Shown: positions 1 through 9,326 of the stretch, in pieces | Position numbering within the stretch: position 1 is the first letter of the stretch | Layout of the letters: each line of letters opens with the position of its first letter | Assembly (NCBI GenBank): GCA_902779455.1 | Contig: CACZBS010000035.1 | Location: 1 to 34,063, forward strand | From: an uncultured Prevotellaceae bacterium | GTDB taxonomy: Bacteria; Bacteroidota; Bacteroidia; Bacteroidales; Bacteroidaceae | Direction of reading: 5' to 3' | Length of the DNA stretch: 34,063 nt | Notes under the pieces: generated by a model | Told to the model about the DNA's origin: nothing | Database searches by the model: none | The model's input: only the letters and a program-made list of their open reading frames with translations | Position numbers and translations under genes: made by a program

Positions 1-139
1 ACATCATTGCAAGCAGTTGGTTCCAACACGAGAAGTGCTTCACGTACTTGTTTCCATCATACTTGCGAGCAAGATAGTTGAAGTGGTTTCTGTCCAAATA
101 ACTGACCAGTTGAGAGAAAACGTATTGACCTTTGTTCAT
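1..139 (-). CDS. IS4-family transposase, N-terminal fragment cut by window edge
   Basis: Reading from an ATG at 139 towards position 1 gives 46 residues beginning MNKGQYVFSQLVSYLDRNHF and containing Y-D-G-N-K-Y-V-K-H-F-S-C-W-N-Q-L-L. This matches the N-terminal domain (DUF4372 type) of IS4-family transposases common in Bacteroidota. The DDE catalytic domain would lie beyond the window. The gene is preceded by a good Bacteroidota promoter box, so it may be expressed. The reading frame is open to the edge; whether the whole gene is intact cannot be told. Confidence 0.75.
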   Translation of the reverse strand, partial: MNKGQYVFSQLVSYLDRNHFNYLARKYDGNKYVKHFSCWNQLLAMM

Positions 140-161
140 TGTAGCCTGTTAAATTTGGCTG

Positions 162-195
162 CAAAGGTACAAATTCAAAACCGTTGACTCTCAAA
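162..195 (-). promoter_or_regulatory. Promoter of the transposase gene
   Basis: On the minus strand the -7 box TACCTTTG lies at 169-162, a match to the Bacteroidota TAnnTTTG consensus. A TTTG at 195-192 is 22 bases upstream of it, close to the usual -33 spacing. Transcription would start near 155, about 16 bases before the transposase ATG. Confidence 0.6.
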
Positions 196-289
196 ATTGC
201 TCGTAAAAGACTGTAATTCAATAATTTCAAAGACCGATTAGTCCACTTTAACGGGACAGTAGTGTAAACCTGTCATAAAACGTTACGAC

Positions 290-3200
290 ATGAAAGAAAG
301 ACTTACCTACACGCTACTTGCCACCATCGCAAGCCTCAGCATGGCCACGGCCCAGTATAAGGCCCTGCCACTCGACCGTGCACGAGCGTTCAAGAACGCC
401 GTGAGTCATCCCACCTCGCTGGTGCCGGAGCCCGCCCGGCTCACGGCCGAACCCGCTGACAGCGCCCTGTCTCAGGCCCGACGCCACAACGTCGCGAAGC
501 GCATGCCCGCCGGTCCGGCGCCCAGCAGCCTGCTCGTCATCGACGACGGCACCCGCATCCGCGGTGCGGTCCAGCTGACCGGCTCGGCCGAGGTGCAGGG
601 CATGGCCGACCTGCGCCCCGTCAGCGGCACGTGGCCCGAGATCCTGGGCAACACCATCCCCGGCTCCGACCTCGCGGCTTGCGACGGAAAGTACTACTAC
701 TCCAAGACCTACGTCAGCGGTGGCGGACAGGTCCTGGAAGCCCACTTCTACGTCACCGATGCCAGCACCTTCCAGGTGGTCACCCATGTCGACATGCCCG
801 AGAGCTGGGCGTCGGTAGACCAGATCCTGGCCTACAACCCCCACGACGGCGAGGTGTGGGCCCTGGCCTACGATGGTTTCCGTCGACCCTATCTGGCCAC
901 CGTCGACAAGGCGACGGGCGAGCACAACTACGTCAGCCAGCAGCCCTTCACCACGCAGCTCATGGGCATGACCTTCTCGGCCGACGGCCGCCTCTACGGC
1001 ATCACCCAGGCGGGTGAATTCGTGGAGATCAACCTGGCCACGGGTGAGCCCACCGTCATCTCGACCGTGTCGTCGGAGCTGGGCTACCATGCCACGCTGG
1101 CCTACGACTATCACACAGACAAGATCTACTGGAGCAGCTTGAGCGCTGAATTCCACAACGCCCTGCGCAGCATCGACGTGGCTACGGGCGAGTGCGAGGT
1201 CGTCAGCACGCTGCCCGACTATTTCAGCATGGAAGGCACGACCGTCATCAGCCCGCAGGCCCCGGCCAAGGCCCCCGACACCGTGGCCGGCCTCGTGGTG
1301 GACTTCCAGTCAGAAGGGGCCTTCCAGGGCACCGTCAGCATCACTGCCCCCACCCGTTGCTTCGACGGCTCGGCGCTCTCCGGCGAACTGACGATGCAGC
1401 TCTACGTCGACGGCTCGCTCGTCGAGACCCGTCAGCAGACGGCGGGCAGCACCATCGCCATCGGGCACGACTTCGACTCACAGGGTGAGCACCCCGTGGC
1501 CGTGGTCTATAAGAACGAGAACGGCGAGAGCCCCCGCGGACTCATCACCGTCTATTGCGGTAAGGACGTGCCGGCCGACGTCAGCGGACTTAGCCTGACC
1601 AGCGACGACCAGACCGGCGTGGTCACCCTGACCTGGGATGCCGTCACCAGTGGCATCCATGCCGGCTACATGCCTGCCGGCGAGGTGACCTACACTGTGG
1701 TGCGCCTGCCCGACAATAAGGAGGTGGCCAAGGGCCTCACCGCCACCACCTGCACCGACCAGCTGCCTGCCGACATCGATCCCCGACGCTACAGCTATCA
1801 GGTCAGCGCCCAGGCACTGGGCATGAGCGGCGACGTCAGCCAGACGCGCGACATCGTCTTCGGACGGCCCCTGCAGACGCCCCTGAAGGAGCAGCTCGGC
1901 AGCGAATACTTCTCAGAGCTGATGATGACTGACAACTTCGACGGCCACGGCGACGGCTACTACTTCGGATGGGGCGTGGCCTTCGTCAACGGCGGATGGA
2001 GCGAGGAGGGCTTCAAGAACGACAAGTGGCTCTACACGCCCGCCATTCATCTTGAAAAAGGCAACTACTACTACCGTCTGCAGCATGAGGATGGCGGCTA
2101 TGACCTCTACTACGGACTGCAGCGTCAGCCCGGGTCGCAGCACGAGCACCACATCGGCACCATCGGCACCGGCGTCAATGAAGACGACTATACGACGGCT
2201 GACGACGACCTCTACAACGGTAGCTACACTCATTTTATCACCTACAAGAAGCTCATCGAGGTCAAGGAGGAGGGCGACTACTACTTCGGCTTCCATTTTG
2301 ACAAGGAATACCCCGGAAGCGAATTCGGAAATTCGGCCATGCTGCGCACCTTCGAGGTGAAGAAGGGTCCTGAGTACATCGCCCCCATGGAGTGCACCGA
2401 CATCTCGGCCCTGACATTTGAGAAAGGCGTGCTGAAGAATCACATCACCTTCACCGCTCCGACCAAGGACTACCAGGGCAACACCCTCACGGGCAAGCTC
2501 AAGGTGGAGTTCTACCTGTCGACCCAGAAGCAGGATCCCTCAGGGCGCACGCTGGTCAGCAACGAGCTGGTCTACACCCTCGAGGATGTGGAGCCCGGAC
2601 AGACCTACACGGCCGACGTCCCCGCTCATCAGGGCGTGAACATCTATTATTTCTATGCCTGCAACGAGAACGGCCAGGGCGGCGAGAACGAAGTGACCGT
2701 CTGGGCCGGCATCGACTATCCCACGTATGTCAATAATGCCAACTACGAGGTGATAGAGAACCGCGACATCTACATGACTTGGGACGCTCCCGACGAGATC
2801 GGCATGAACGGCGGCTACGTCGACCTGGAGAAGGTGACGTATAACGCCGGTGTGTGCGAGAACCCGCTGACCGGCCTCGTCACCCTCGACGGCATGGGCA
2901 ACCTGAAGGAGCGCCACTACACCTTCTACGGCGAGTTAGGACCCCAGTACCGATTCTATTATGGCGTGAAGCCCGTCAGCGAGCTGGGCGAGGGCCTCGA
3001 ACTGATGGCTCCCATCGTCGTCGGCACCCCCTACACGGCGCCCTTCCGCGAGTCGTTCAACACCGTCGGCGGCAGCATCAGTACCGGCTTCTGGGATCTC
3101 CTGCAGCAGCAGGGCGAGCACAGCTGGGCAGTGAGCCGCACGTCTCCCGACGGCTCGTTCGACCCATACGATGCTGACGACGGCATGATGATCTTCAGCC

Positions 3201-4852
3201 ACGAGGGCGACGTCCTCTCGGCCGAGATTCTTCAGACGCCCGTCATGGCCATCACTGGCGTGAAGAAGCCTGTGCTGTCGTTCTGGTTCTATCATAACCC
3301 GACGAACCGCGACGAGTATGCCGGCCTGACGGTCTATCCCGTGGTCAGCGACAACGTGATGGACCCCATCGCCAGCATCGGCCTCTATGGAGCCGAGCGC
3401 GGGTGGAAGCACTATGAGCTGCCCCTCGACAAGTTCATGGGCGAGGAGCGCGTCTACTTCTATCTCTTTGGCTCCAACTCGAAGTCGGCGTCGGTGCTCG
3501 GACTCGACGCCGTGGAGGTCTATGACAACATCCCCGTCGACCTGGCTCTGGAGACGCTCACGACACCCTCGAAGGTGAACCCCAACGAGGACAACTACAT
3601 CAGCGTCGGCGTGCAGAACCGCGGGCGGCAGACGCTCGGCAGCTATCGCCTGGGCCTCTATGCCGACGGACGGCTGGTGCAGGAGCAGGAGGGCCGCGAC
3701 CTGGCCTTTGGCGACCGCTCTACCGTGACGTTCCGCTTCCAGCCCGAGCCCGTCTTCTTCGGCCGCCGCGTCAGCTATGAGGTGCGCGTGCTGGTCGACG
3801 ACGACGCCAACGAGGGCAACGACGTGCTGAGCCGCGAGGTCAGCGTCGGGACCACGATGCTGCCTGCCCCCGGCGCGCTGGCGCTGAGCGAGGGCGAGGG
3901 GACGGTGACGCTGCAGTGGACGGCTCCCGTGGAGCCGGAGTGGAGCGAGGTGCGCGAGGACTTCGAGAGCTACGAGCCCTTCATCATCGAGGACATCGGC
4001 CCCTGGACCACCGTCGACGCCGACGGCAAGCTGTCGAATGCCCCCAACAGCGGCTCGGGCACGGCTGCCGAGTTCGCCAACAACTGGTGCGCCAAGGGCT
4101 TCCAGGTGTGGAACCCGACGGGGCTGACGCTCGTGGCGCAGCTGCAGGGCAATGCCATGAAGATGCTGGGCAACCAGTGCCTCATCAGCTTCGACGCCCA
4201 GGCCTATTATCCTGACTTCACCAGCGACGGAAAGGCAAAGACCGACGACTGGCTCATCTCGCCGCGCATCGCCGGCGGCTCCCACCTGCGCTTCTATGCC
4301 AAGCCCATCGTCGGCTCGAGCGGACAGGAGCAGCTGGAGGTGCTCGTCAGCTATGGCTCGGCCCGGCCCGAGGACTTTGGCCTGCTGGCCAGCGAGACCC
4401 TGACGGGCACGTCGCAGCAGCGCTTCGACTATGACCTGCCGGCCGACGCCCGCTACTTCGCCATCCGCAACGTCACTGAGGGCGGCTTCGTGCTGATGAT
4501 CGACAACATCAGCTATACGCCTGGCTTCACCGACCTCGAGCTGATGGGATATAACGTCTACCGCGACGGCGTGAAGCTGAATGGCGAGCCCGTCGAGACG
4601 CTCACGTTCACCGACAACAGCGCCGAGGCAGGAGGCTGCTACGGCGTGACGGCCGTCTACGACTTCGACGGCGAGTCGGCCATGGTCACGGCCCAGTCGA
4701 CCCTCGGCATCGGGACAATGCGCGATGAACAATGTACAATGAACAATGGCCGTTACTACGACCTGCAGGGGCGCCGCCTGCAGACGACGCCCCGGCGCGG
4801 CGTCTACATGCTGAAGCAGGGACAGAGCGTGAAGAAAGTCATCGGGGAGTAA
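290..4852 (+). CDS. Secreted multidomain adhesin-like protein with C-terminal sorting-like tail
   Basis: A 1520-residue exported protein. Residues 1-21 form a signal peptide (MKERLTYTLLATIASLSMATA). Residues about 115-315 have repeated short beta motifs with aspartate/glycine turns, suggesting a propeller-like domain. Fibronectin-III-like segments follow (about 325-530). There are then three jelly-roll segments of cleaved-adhesin/MAM type, starting near residues 550 (FDGHGDGYYFGWG), 922 (SFNTVGG) and 1224 (DFESYEP); the last contains DDWLISPRI near 1318, the hallmark of the gingipain/hemagglutinin adhesin domain. A final FN3-like segment (GYNVYRDG, about 1420) precedes a short tail with YYDLQGRRL near 1489, resembling a type IX secretion sorting tail. 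It likely acts in binding host or plant protein or glycan at the cell surface (inference). It is the first of three closely spaced genes for exported proteins. No clear promoter of its own is visible between it and the IS end. Confidence 0.8.
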   Translation: MKERLTYTLLATIASLSMATAQYKALPLDRARAFKNAVSHPTSLVPEPARLTAEPADSALSQARRHNVAKRMPAGPAPSSLLVIDDGTRIRGAVQLTGSAEVQGMADLRPVSGTWPEILGNTIPGSDLAACDGKYYYSKTYVSGGGQVLEAHFYVTDASTFQVVTHVDMPESWASVDQILAYNPHDGEVWALAYDGFRRPYLATVDKATGEHNYVSQQPFTTQLMGMTFSADGRLYGITQAGEFVEINLATGEPTVISTVSSELGYHATLAYDYHTDKIYWSSLSAEFHNALRSIDVATGECEVVSTLPDYFSMEGTTVISPQAPAKAPDTVAGLVVDFQSEGAFQGTVSITAPTRCFDGSALSGELTMQLYVDGSLVETRQQTAGSTIAIGHDFDSQGEHPVAVVYKNENGESPRGLITVYCGKDVPADVSGLSLTSDDQTGVVTLTWDAVTSGIHAGYMPAGEVTYTVVRLPDNKEVAKGLTATTCTDQLPADIDPRRYSYQVSAQALGMSGDVSQTRDIVFGRPLQTPLKEQLGSEYFSELMMTDNFDGHGDGYYFGWGVAFVNGGWSEEGFKNDKWLYTPAIHLEKGNYYYRLQHEDGGYDLYYGLQRQPGSQHEHHIGTIGTGVNEDDYTTADDDLYNGSYTHFITYKKLIEVKEEGDYYFGFHFDKEYPGSEFGNSAMLRTFEVKKGPEYIAPMECTDISALTFEKGVLKNHITFTAPTKDYQGNTLTGKLKVEFYLSTQKQDPSGRTLVSNELVYTLEDVEPGQTYTADVPAHQGVNIYYFYACNENGQGGENEVTVWAGIDYPTYVNNANYEVIENRDIYMTWDAPDEIGMNGGYVDLEKVTYNAGVCENPLTGLVTLDGMGNLKERHYTFYGELGPQYRFYYGVKPVSELGEGLELMAPIVVGTPYTAPFRESFNTVGGSISTGFWDLLQQQGEHSWAVSRTSPDGSFDPYDADDGMMIFSHEGDVLSAEILQTPVMAITGVKKPVLSFWFYHNPTNRDEYAGLTVYPVVSDNVMDPIASIGLYGAERGWKHYELPLDKFMGEERVYFYLFGSNSKSASVLGLDAVEVYDNIPVDLALETLTTPSKVNPNEDNYISVGVQNRGRQTLGSYRLGLYADGRLVQEQEGRDLAFGDRSTVTFRFQPEPVFFGRRVSYEVRVLVDDDANEGNDVLSREVSVGTTMLPAPGALALSEGEGTVTLQWTAPVEPEWSEVREDFESYEPFIIEDIGPWTTVDADGKLSNAPNSGSGTAAEFANNWCAKGFQVWNPTGLTLVAQLQGNAMKMLGNQCLISFDAQAYYPDFTSDGKAKTDDWLISPRIAGGSHLRFYAKPIVGSSGQEQLEVLVSYGSARPEDFGLLASETLTGTSQQRFDYDLPADARYFAIRNVTEGGFVLMIDNISYTPGFTDLELMGYNVYRDGVKLNGEPVETLTFTDNSAEAGGCYGVTAVYDFDGESAMVTAQSTLGIGTMRDEQCTMNNGRYYDLQGRRLQTTPRRGVYMLKQGQSVKKVIGE
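4726..4746 (+). repeat. Three 7-bp tandem units inside the adhesin gene
   Basis: TGAACAA, TGTACAA, TGAACAA follow one another and are followed by TGG. They encode the stretch DEQCTMNN just before the C-terminal YYDLQGRRL tail and are much AT-richer than the surrounding gene. The same 7-bp periodicity occurs in two gene junctions further right (27044-27078 and 32177-32204). Confidence 0.7.
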
Positions 4853-4900
4853 TAAAAAGAAGCTCTCACACATACACACATAAGCGTTTCCGATATATAT

Positions 4901-6766
4901 ATGAGAAAGATCTTATCTATTCTGACGGCGACGGCGGCGGGCATGCTGATGAGTCTGCATGCCGCGGCCGTGCCGGCCGTGAAGGGCGTGCAGCGCGTGC
5001 AGCAGCCCGACGGCACATGGATCAATGTCTGCGTGCACGGCGACGAGCACTGCCACTGGCTGACGACGCCCGAGGGCCAGCTGCTCACGGCCGACGACGA
5101 CGGGTTCTACCGCGAGGCACCCGCGGGGAGCCGACGGCAGACTCGGCGCGTCAGGCAGCGCCTGATGGGCTACGAGCCCGTGCCGGCGCAGGGCGAATGT
5201 CGCGCGCTGGTCGTGCTGGCGGCCTTCCCCAATATGCCCTTTGCCGAGGCTAACACGCTGGAGAAATACCAACGAATGATGAACGAGCAGGGCTATGCCG
5301 ACGACGGCTCTACGGGCAGCGTGCGCGACTACTTCGTCGACCAGAGCGACGACCGCTTCCTGCCCACGTTCGACGTCGTCGGACCCGTCACGCTGAGCCA
5401 CGACTACGGCTACTACGGCAACAACCAGCCCATCACCGACGCCAATGCCTACCGCATGATCAGCGAGGCCTGCCAGATGGCTGACGACGAGTGGGACGTC
5501 GACTTCTCGCAGTATGACAACAACGGCGACGGGTGGGTCGACATGGTCTACGTCATCTACGCCGGCTACAGCGAGAGCAACGGAGCAGCCTCGAACACCG
5601 TCTGGCCGCACATGTACTACCTGAAGGAGTATGACGCCGACGTGGAGCTCGACGGCGTGCGCGTGAACTGCTATGCCACCGGAGGCGAGCGGCAGGGCAC
5701 GTCGGGCGAGACGCCCATGGGCATCGGGCTCATCTGCCATGAGTTTGGCCATACGCTCGGACTGCCCGACATCTACGACACGTCGACCAGCTATCCGCTG
5801 GAGATAGGCATGGCCACATGGGACGTCATGGCCAACGGCTGCTACAATAATAATTCGCGCACGCCCGCCGGCTACAGCTCGTTCGAGAAGTCGCAGCTGG
5901 GATGGATCGACCCCATCGTGCTCACGGAGCCCCGCACCGCCTTCGAGCTGCACAGCCTGGGCAGCAGCAATGAGGCCGTGAAGCTGGTCAATCCCCAGAA
6001 TCCCAACGAGTGCTTCATGCTCGAGAACCGCTCGCGGCAGGACCTCTGGGATGCCTACCTGCCCGGCGAGGGGCTGCTGGTGGTGCACATCAACTACGAC
6101 TCGCTGCTCTTCGACCAGAACCTGGTGAACATCAGCGAGCGCGACAACCGCGTGCACATCGTCTCGGCGTCAGGCTCACAGGGCACCAACACCGACGGCG
6201 CCGCCCACACCTTCCCCGGCTCGACCGGCAACCGCCACTTCACCGCCCAGACCAAGCCCGCCAGCATCTTTGCCGACGGGACGGAGATCAATGAGCCCAT
6301 CACCAATATTGCCTATGCCGACGGCGTCGTCACCTTCGACTACGGACAGCGACCCGACGTGCCCCGGCTGACCGACGAGACCAACGCCACGGCCGACGGC
6401 TTCCGCGCCAACTGGACACGTGTCGGCGAGGCCACATCCTATGACGTGGAACTGAAGAACATGGCCGACGGGACGACCCGGATGAACCGCAAGATCCAGC
6501 GCAACCGCTTCACCTTCTCGAACCTCGCCGAAGGGCGCTATGCCTATCGGGTGCGCTCCAGCGACGGACTGGCCTACAGCCTGTGGTCGGAGTGGCGCGA
6601 GGTCAGCGTGCCGCTCACGGAAATGGACGCCGTGGAGACCGTCGACGCCGACAGGAACACGACGGATGGCCCCGTTACCGACCTCTCCGGGCGCCGCCTG
6701 CCCTCCGACAGACGTCTGCCGCGTGGCATCTACATCCGGAATCACAAGAAATACATCATTAACTAA
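4901..6766 (+). CDS. M6-family (immune inhibitor A-like) secreted metalloprotease
   Basis: A 621-residue zinc protease. Residues 1-22 are a signal peptide. The next part (VKGVQRVQQPDGTWINV, then G-D-E-H-C-H-W) is the propeptide pattern of M6 proteases. The catalytic site is HEFGHTLGLPD: His280, Glu281 and His284, with Asp290 as likely third zinc ligand, matching the M6 motif HExxHxxGxxD. Residues about 487-575 form a fibronectin type III domain (FRANW, then YDVEL). The tail from about 592 (VTDLSGRRL, then RGIYI) is a short sorting-like domain. The start at 4901 follows the upstream stop by 48 bases, and the next gene starts 15 bases after its stop, so the three genes are probably one operon. 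The likely role is extracellular protein degradation; the substrate cannot be read from the sequence. Family assignment is firm. Confidence 0.92.
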   Translation: MRKILSILTATAAGMLMSLHAAAVPAVKGVQRVQQPDGTWINVCVHGDEHCHWLTTPEGQLLTADDDGFYREAPAGSRRQTRRVRQRLMGYEPVPAQGECRALVVLAAFPNMPFAEANTLEKYQRMMNEQGYADDGSTGSVRDYFVDQSDDRFLPTFDVVGPVTLSHDYGYYGNNQPITDANAYRMISEACQMADDEWDVDFSQYDNNGDGWVDMVYVIYAGYSESNGAASNTVWPHMYYLKEYDADVELDGVRVNCYATGGERQGTSGETPMGIGLICHEFGHTLGLPDIYDTSTSYPLEIGMATWDVMANGCYNNNSRTPAGYSSFEKSQLGWIDPIVLTEPRTAFELHSLGSSNEAVKLVNPQNPNECFMLENRSRQDLWDAYLPGEGLLVVHINYDSLLFDQNLVNISERDNRVHIVSASGSQGTNTDGAAHTFPGSTGNRHFTAQTKPASIFADGTEINEPITNIAYADGVVTFDYGQRPDVPRLTDETNATADGFRANWTRVGEATSYDVELKNMADGTTRMNRKIQRNRFTFSNLAEGRYAYRVRSSDGLAYSLWSEWREVSVPLTEMDAVETVDADRNTTDGPVTDLSGRRLPSDRRLPRGIYIRNHKKYIIN

Positions 6767-6781
6767 ACTCCAATAACACAA

Positions 6782-9304
6782 ATGATTATGAAAAAGACCT
6801 TATTACTCGCAGTGGCCCTCCTGCCGACGCTCTTCGCCGGTGCCGCGGCCGAGAAGAAACTGGCCAGCATCACCACCAAGGATGCTGCGGGCACAGTGAC
6901 GCAGGTGAAGCAGAACTTCTACGACGCCACCAACCAGCTGGTGTTCGCCATGACTTCCGCCACCTCCTATGGCTACACCACGACGACCTATGCTTATTAT
7001 TCCTACGATGAGCAGGGACGGCTCGTGACCGACAGCACGCAGAACAACCAGACCTACTACACCTACGACGACGAGGGCCGACTGGTCAAGGAGTCGAAGT
7101 GGTCGTATGGCAGCGAGCAGGAGTCGACAACCTATGTCTACGCTGACGGTCTGCTCGACTATATCCAGAAAAGCGACTACTACGGCACCAAAATTGATTA
7201 TACTTATGATGCTGACGGGCGCCTCATCATCGAGGACACTTATCGTAACGACTGGCAGACGGGACAGCCCGCCCTGGCTAACCGTAAGCGCTATGCCTAC
7301 GATGAGCAGGGCAACAAGGTGCGGGTGACCACCTATACCGTCGACGCCGACAGCAACGAGACCGAGACCGCCCACGACGCCTTCGTCTACAACGAGCAGA
7401 ACCAGGTCGTCCGCGACACCATCGCCGGCGACTGGTCGACTGATGCCCATGTCTACGAATACGACGCCGACGGCGACCTCGCCCTGGTCAAGAACTCGTC
7501 GTACAGCTCGTGGAGCAGCGCGTGGACCGACGGCGCCAGCAACTTCTATGCCTACGGCTACTACAGCTCTGACCACGTGGTGACCGGCATCAGCGCCGCT
7601 GCCAAGGCCGACGATCCCACCTGCGTCGTCCTGACCTTCACTGCCCCTGCCGACACAGAGGGCCTTGAGGGCTATCAGCTCTTCGCCGACGGCCAGCTGC
7701 TCGACGAGGTCTTCACCGCCACGGGCAACACCATAGAGGTGCCCTTGCAGTCCCGCGGACAGCACTCCTATCGCATGCTGCCCGTCTACAACGGCGTGGC
7801 TGCCAACCTCAGCGAGTCGGTCGATTACACTGTTGAGGTGGCCCTGAACGCCCCGCAGAACCTGCGCTATGTCAACAAGGAGTGGAAGGGCATGAACTGG
7901 CAGATAAAGGTGGAGTGGGATGCACCCGAGCAGTGCGGCTACACGCTGAAGGGCTATCGCCTCGTTGCCGGCGGCAGTACGAACAACTATACGGCAGAGA
8001 CGACCTCGGCCGAGTTCTACGACTACGGCTGGAGCACCTCTGACCCCGGCGCCATCCGCCTCTTTGCCGTCTATGAGGTCGGCGAGTCTGACCCCGTCTC
8101 GCTCATCTATGACCCCAACGACCACACCGACGAGATTACCAGCCACTTCCACGCCGACTGGGCTGACGTCGCCGACGCCCAGGGCCAGAAGCTGGGTCGC
8201 CGCCACCTGCTCTATGTGCCGAAGTACGACGACTACAACGTGGGTGAGAATCTGCTCGCCAGCGTCGATGTCGACAACGATGGCAATCCCCTCTATCGCA
8301 TATCGCCCGACGGCAACGAGACCAAGAAGTGGGGCGAAGGCCAGTGGGAAGACTACAGACGCGTCACCATGCAGAACAACGAGCGCGGCTCACGCTACCT
8401 GACTACCACCAGCGAGTTCGTCGACGGTGAATGGCAGGTGGTTCATGAGGACTATATCTTCTACGACGATCCCGAATCGCCATACAATGCGACGAGCTAT
8501 CGCCAGGTAGACTACAAGGATGGTCAGACCACCATCGTCAATTTCACCCGTGAAGAGGTGAAGGAAGGCTACACGGTCAAGCAGTTCAAAGACAAGCTCA
8601 CCAACGAGGCCGGCGAGTTCATCGGCACCGTCGTGACTGACATCCGCGGCTGGGACCGCCTGAACATCCAGCGCTTCAACGCCGTCACCCGCTACGACGC
8701 CGAGGACAACCCCGTGAGCCGTCAGACCTGGGACTACGATTCTGACTGGAACCTCGTCAGCGAGACCTCCGAAGTCTACGAGAACGGCGAGTGGAAGGTC
8801 GTCGACGGCCGCTGCTACACCTACACCCAGTCGAAGGAGTACAGCCGCACCCATACGCCCGAGGGCAACCTCAACGTCGACCTCGACGCCGACGACAACA
8901 GCGTCATCACCTGGCCGGCACCTGTCCGCACCAAGGAAATGACCGGCTATCAGATCTTCATCGACGAGGTGTGCGTGGCCGAGGTCAGCGCCGACACCAA
9001 TGAATATACCTTCGTGGAGGAACCCGTCAGCGTGGGCGCTCACCAGGCCCGCGTCATGGCCCTCTACAACGGCAACGAGAGCTGTCTGTCAGAACCTTTC
9101 GACATCGAGATCTGGGAGTCCTCGTGGGTGCCCACCCATATCGATGCTGCCCTGCAGCGCGCCGGTCAGGTGGCTGACATCTTCGATCTTTCTGGCCGCA
9201 AGCTCGGCACCACGGCCGACGGCTCCGTCACGCGGTTTGCCGGACGTGTCGTCGTCCTGCGCCAGTCTGACGGCACCACACGCAAGCTGATGCTCAAGAA
9301 ATAG
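6782..9304 (+). CDS. Secreted YD-repeat / fibronectin-like protein
   Basis: An 840-residue exported protein with signal peptide MKKTLLLAVALLPTLFAGAAA. A second in-frame ATG at 6788 would start exactly at MKK and is an equally good start. Residues about 60-250 contain at least six YD-type repeats (YSYDEQGRL, YTYDDEGRL, YTYDADGRL, YAYDEQGNK, YEYDADGDL), the pattern found in RHS/wall-associated proteins, and a second group appears near residues 640-690 (TRYDAEDNP, WDYDSDWNL). Fibronectin-like beta segments lie at about 275-350, 355-440 and 705-775. The C-terminus (FDLSGRKL, then GRVVVLRQ) is a sorting-like tail. It lacks the long repeat array, RHS core motif and toxin domain of true RHS proteins, so a toxin role is unlikely. 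Probably a surface or secreted binding protein; no enzymatic function is recognisable. It is the last gene of the secreted-protein cluster. Confidence 0.7.
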   Translation: MIMKKTLLLAVALLPTLFAGAAAEKKLASITTKDAAGTVTQVKQNFYDATNQLVFAMTSATSYGYTTTTYAYYSYDEQGRLVTDSTQNNQTYYTYDDEGRLVKESKWSYGSEQESTTYVYADGLLDYIQKSDYYGTKIDYTYDADGRLIIEDTYRNDWQTGQPALANRKRYAYDEQGNKVRVTTYTVDADSNETETAHDAFVYNEQNQVVRDTIAGDWSTDAHVYEYDADGDLALVKNSSYSSWSSAWTDGASNFYAYGYYSSDHVVTGISAAAKADDPTCVVLTFTAPADTEGLEGYQLFADGQLLDEVFTATGNTIEVPLQSRGQHSYRMLPVYNGVAANLSESVDYTVEVALNAPQNLRYVNKEWKGMNWQIKVEWDAPEQCGYTLKGYRLVAGGSTNNYTAETTSAEFYDYGWSTSDPGAIRLFAVYEVGESDPVSLIYDPNDHTDEITSHFHADWADVADAQGQKLGRRHLLYVPKYDDYNVGENLLASVDVDNDGNPLYRISPDGNETKKWGEGQWEDYRRVTMQNNERGSRYLTTTSEFVDGEWQVVHEDYIFYDDPESPYNATSYRQVDYKDGQTTIVNFTREEVKEGYTVKQFKDKLTNEAGEFIGTVVTDIRGWDRLNIQRFNAVTRYDAEDNPVSRQTWDYDSDWNLVSETSEVYENGEWKVVDGRCYTYTQSKEYSRTHTPEGNLNVDLDADDNSVITWPAPVRTKEMTGYQIFIDEVCVAEVSADTNEYTFVEEPVSVGAHQARVMALYNGNESCLSEPFDIEIWESSWVPTHIDAALQRAGQVADIFDLSGRKLGTTADGSVTRFAGRVVVLRQSDGTTRKLMLKK

Positions 9305-9326
9305 GAAATCATAAAAAAACGAAAAT

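Larger units (their letters stand above)
1..262 (-). mobile_element. End of an IS4-type insertion sequence (partial)
   Basis: The segment holds the start of a transposase gene reading out of the window, its promoter, and an AT-richer stretch unlike the GC-rich genes to the right. The probable outer end is around 241-262, where the sequence CACTTTAACGGGACAG resembles an IS terminal repeat. That boundary is inferred because the other end of the element is outside the window, so no terminal inverted repeat or target duplication can be checked. The next gene begins only about 28 bases after the proposed end. Confidence 0.6.

Noticed and set aside
2936-4879. A 647-codon open frame on the minus strand, and similar ones at 13005-15101, 9995-11815 and 23120-24919
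   Set aside because: They lie opposite clearly coding genes, have low-complexity composition rich in Val/Ala/Asp/His, no signal or domain motifs, and are explained by strong C/G-ending codon bias.
6782-9304. Rhs-type polymorphic toxin
   Set aside because: YD repeats are few, there is no Rhs core cleavage motif, no C-terminal toxin and no immunity gene downstream; the protein ends in a sorting-like tail.
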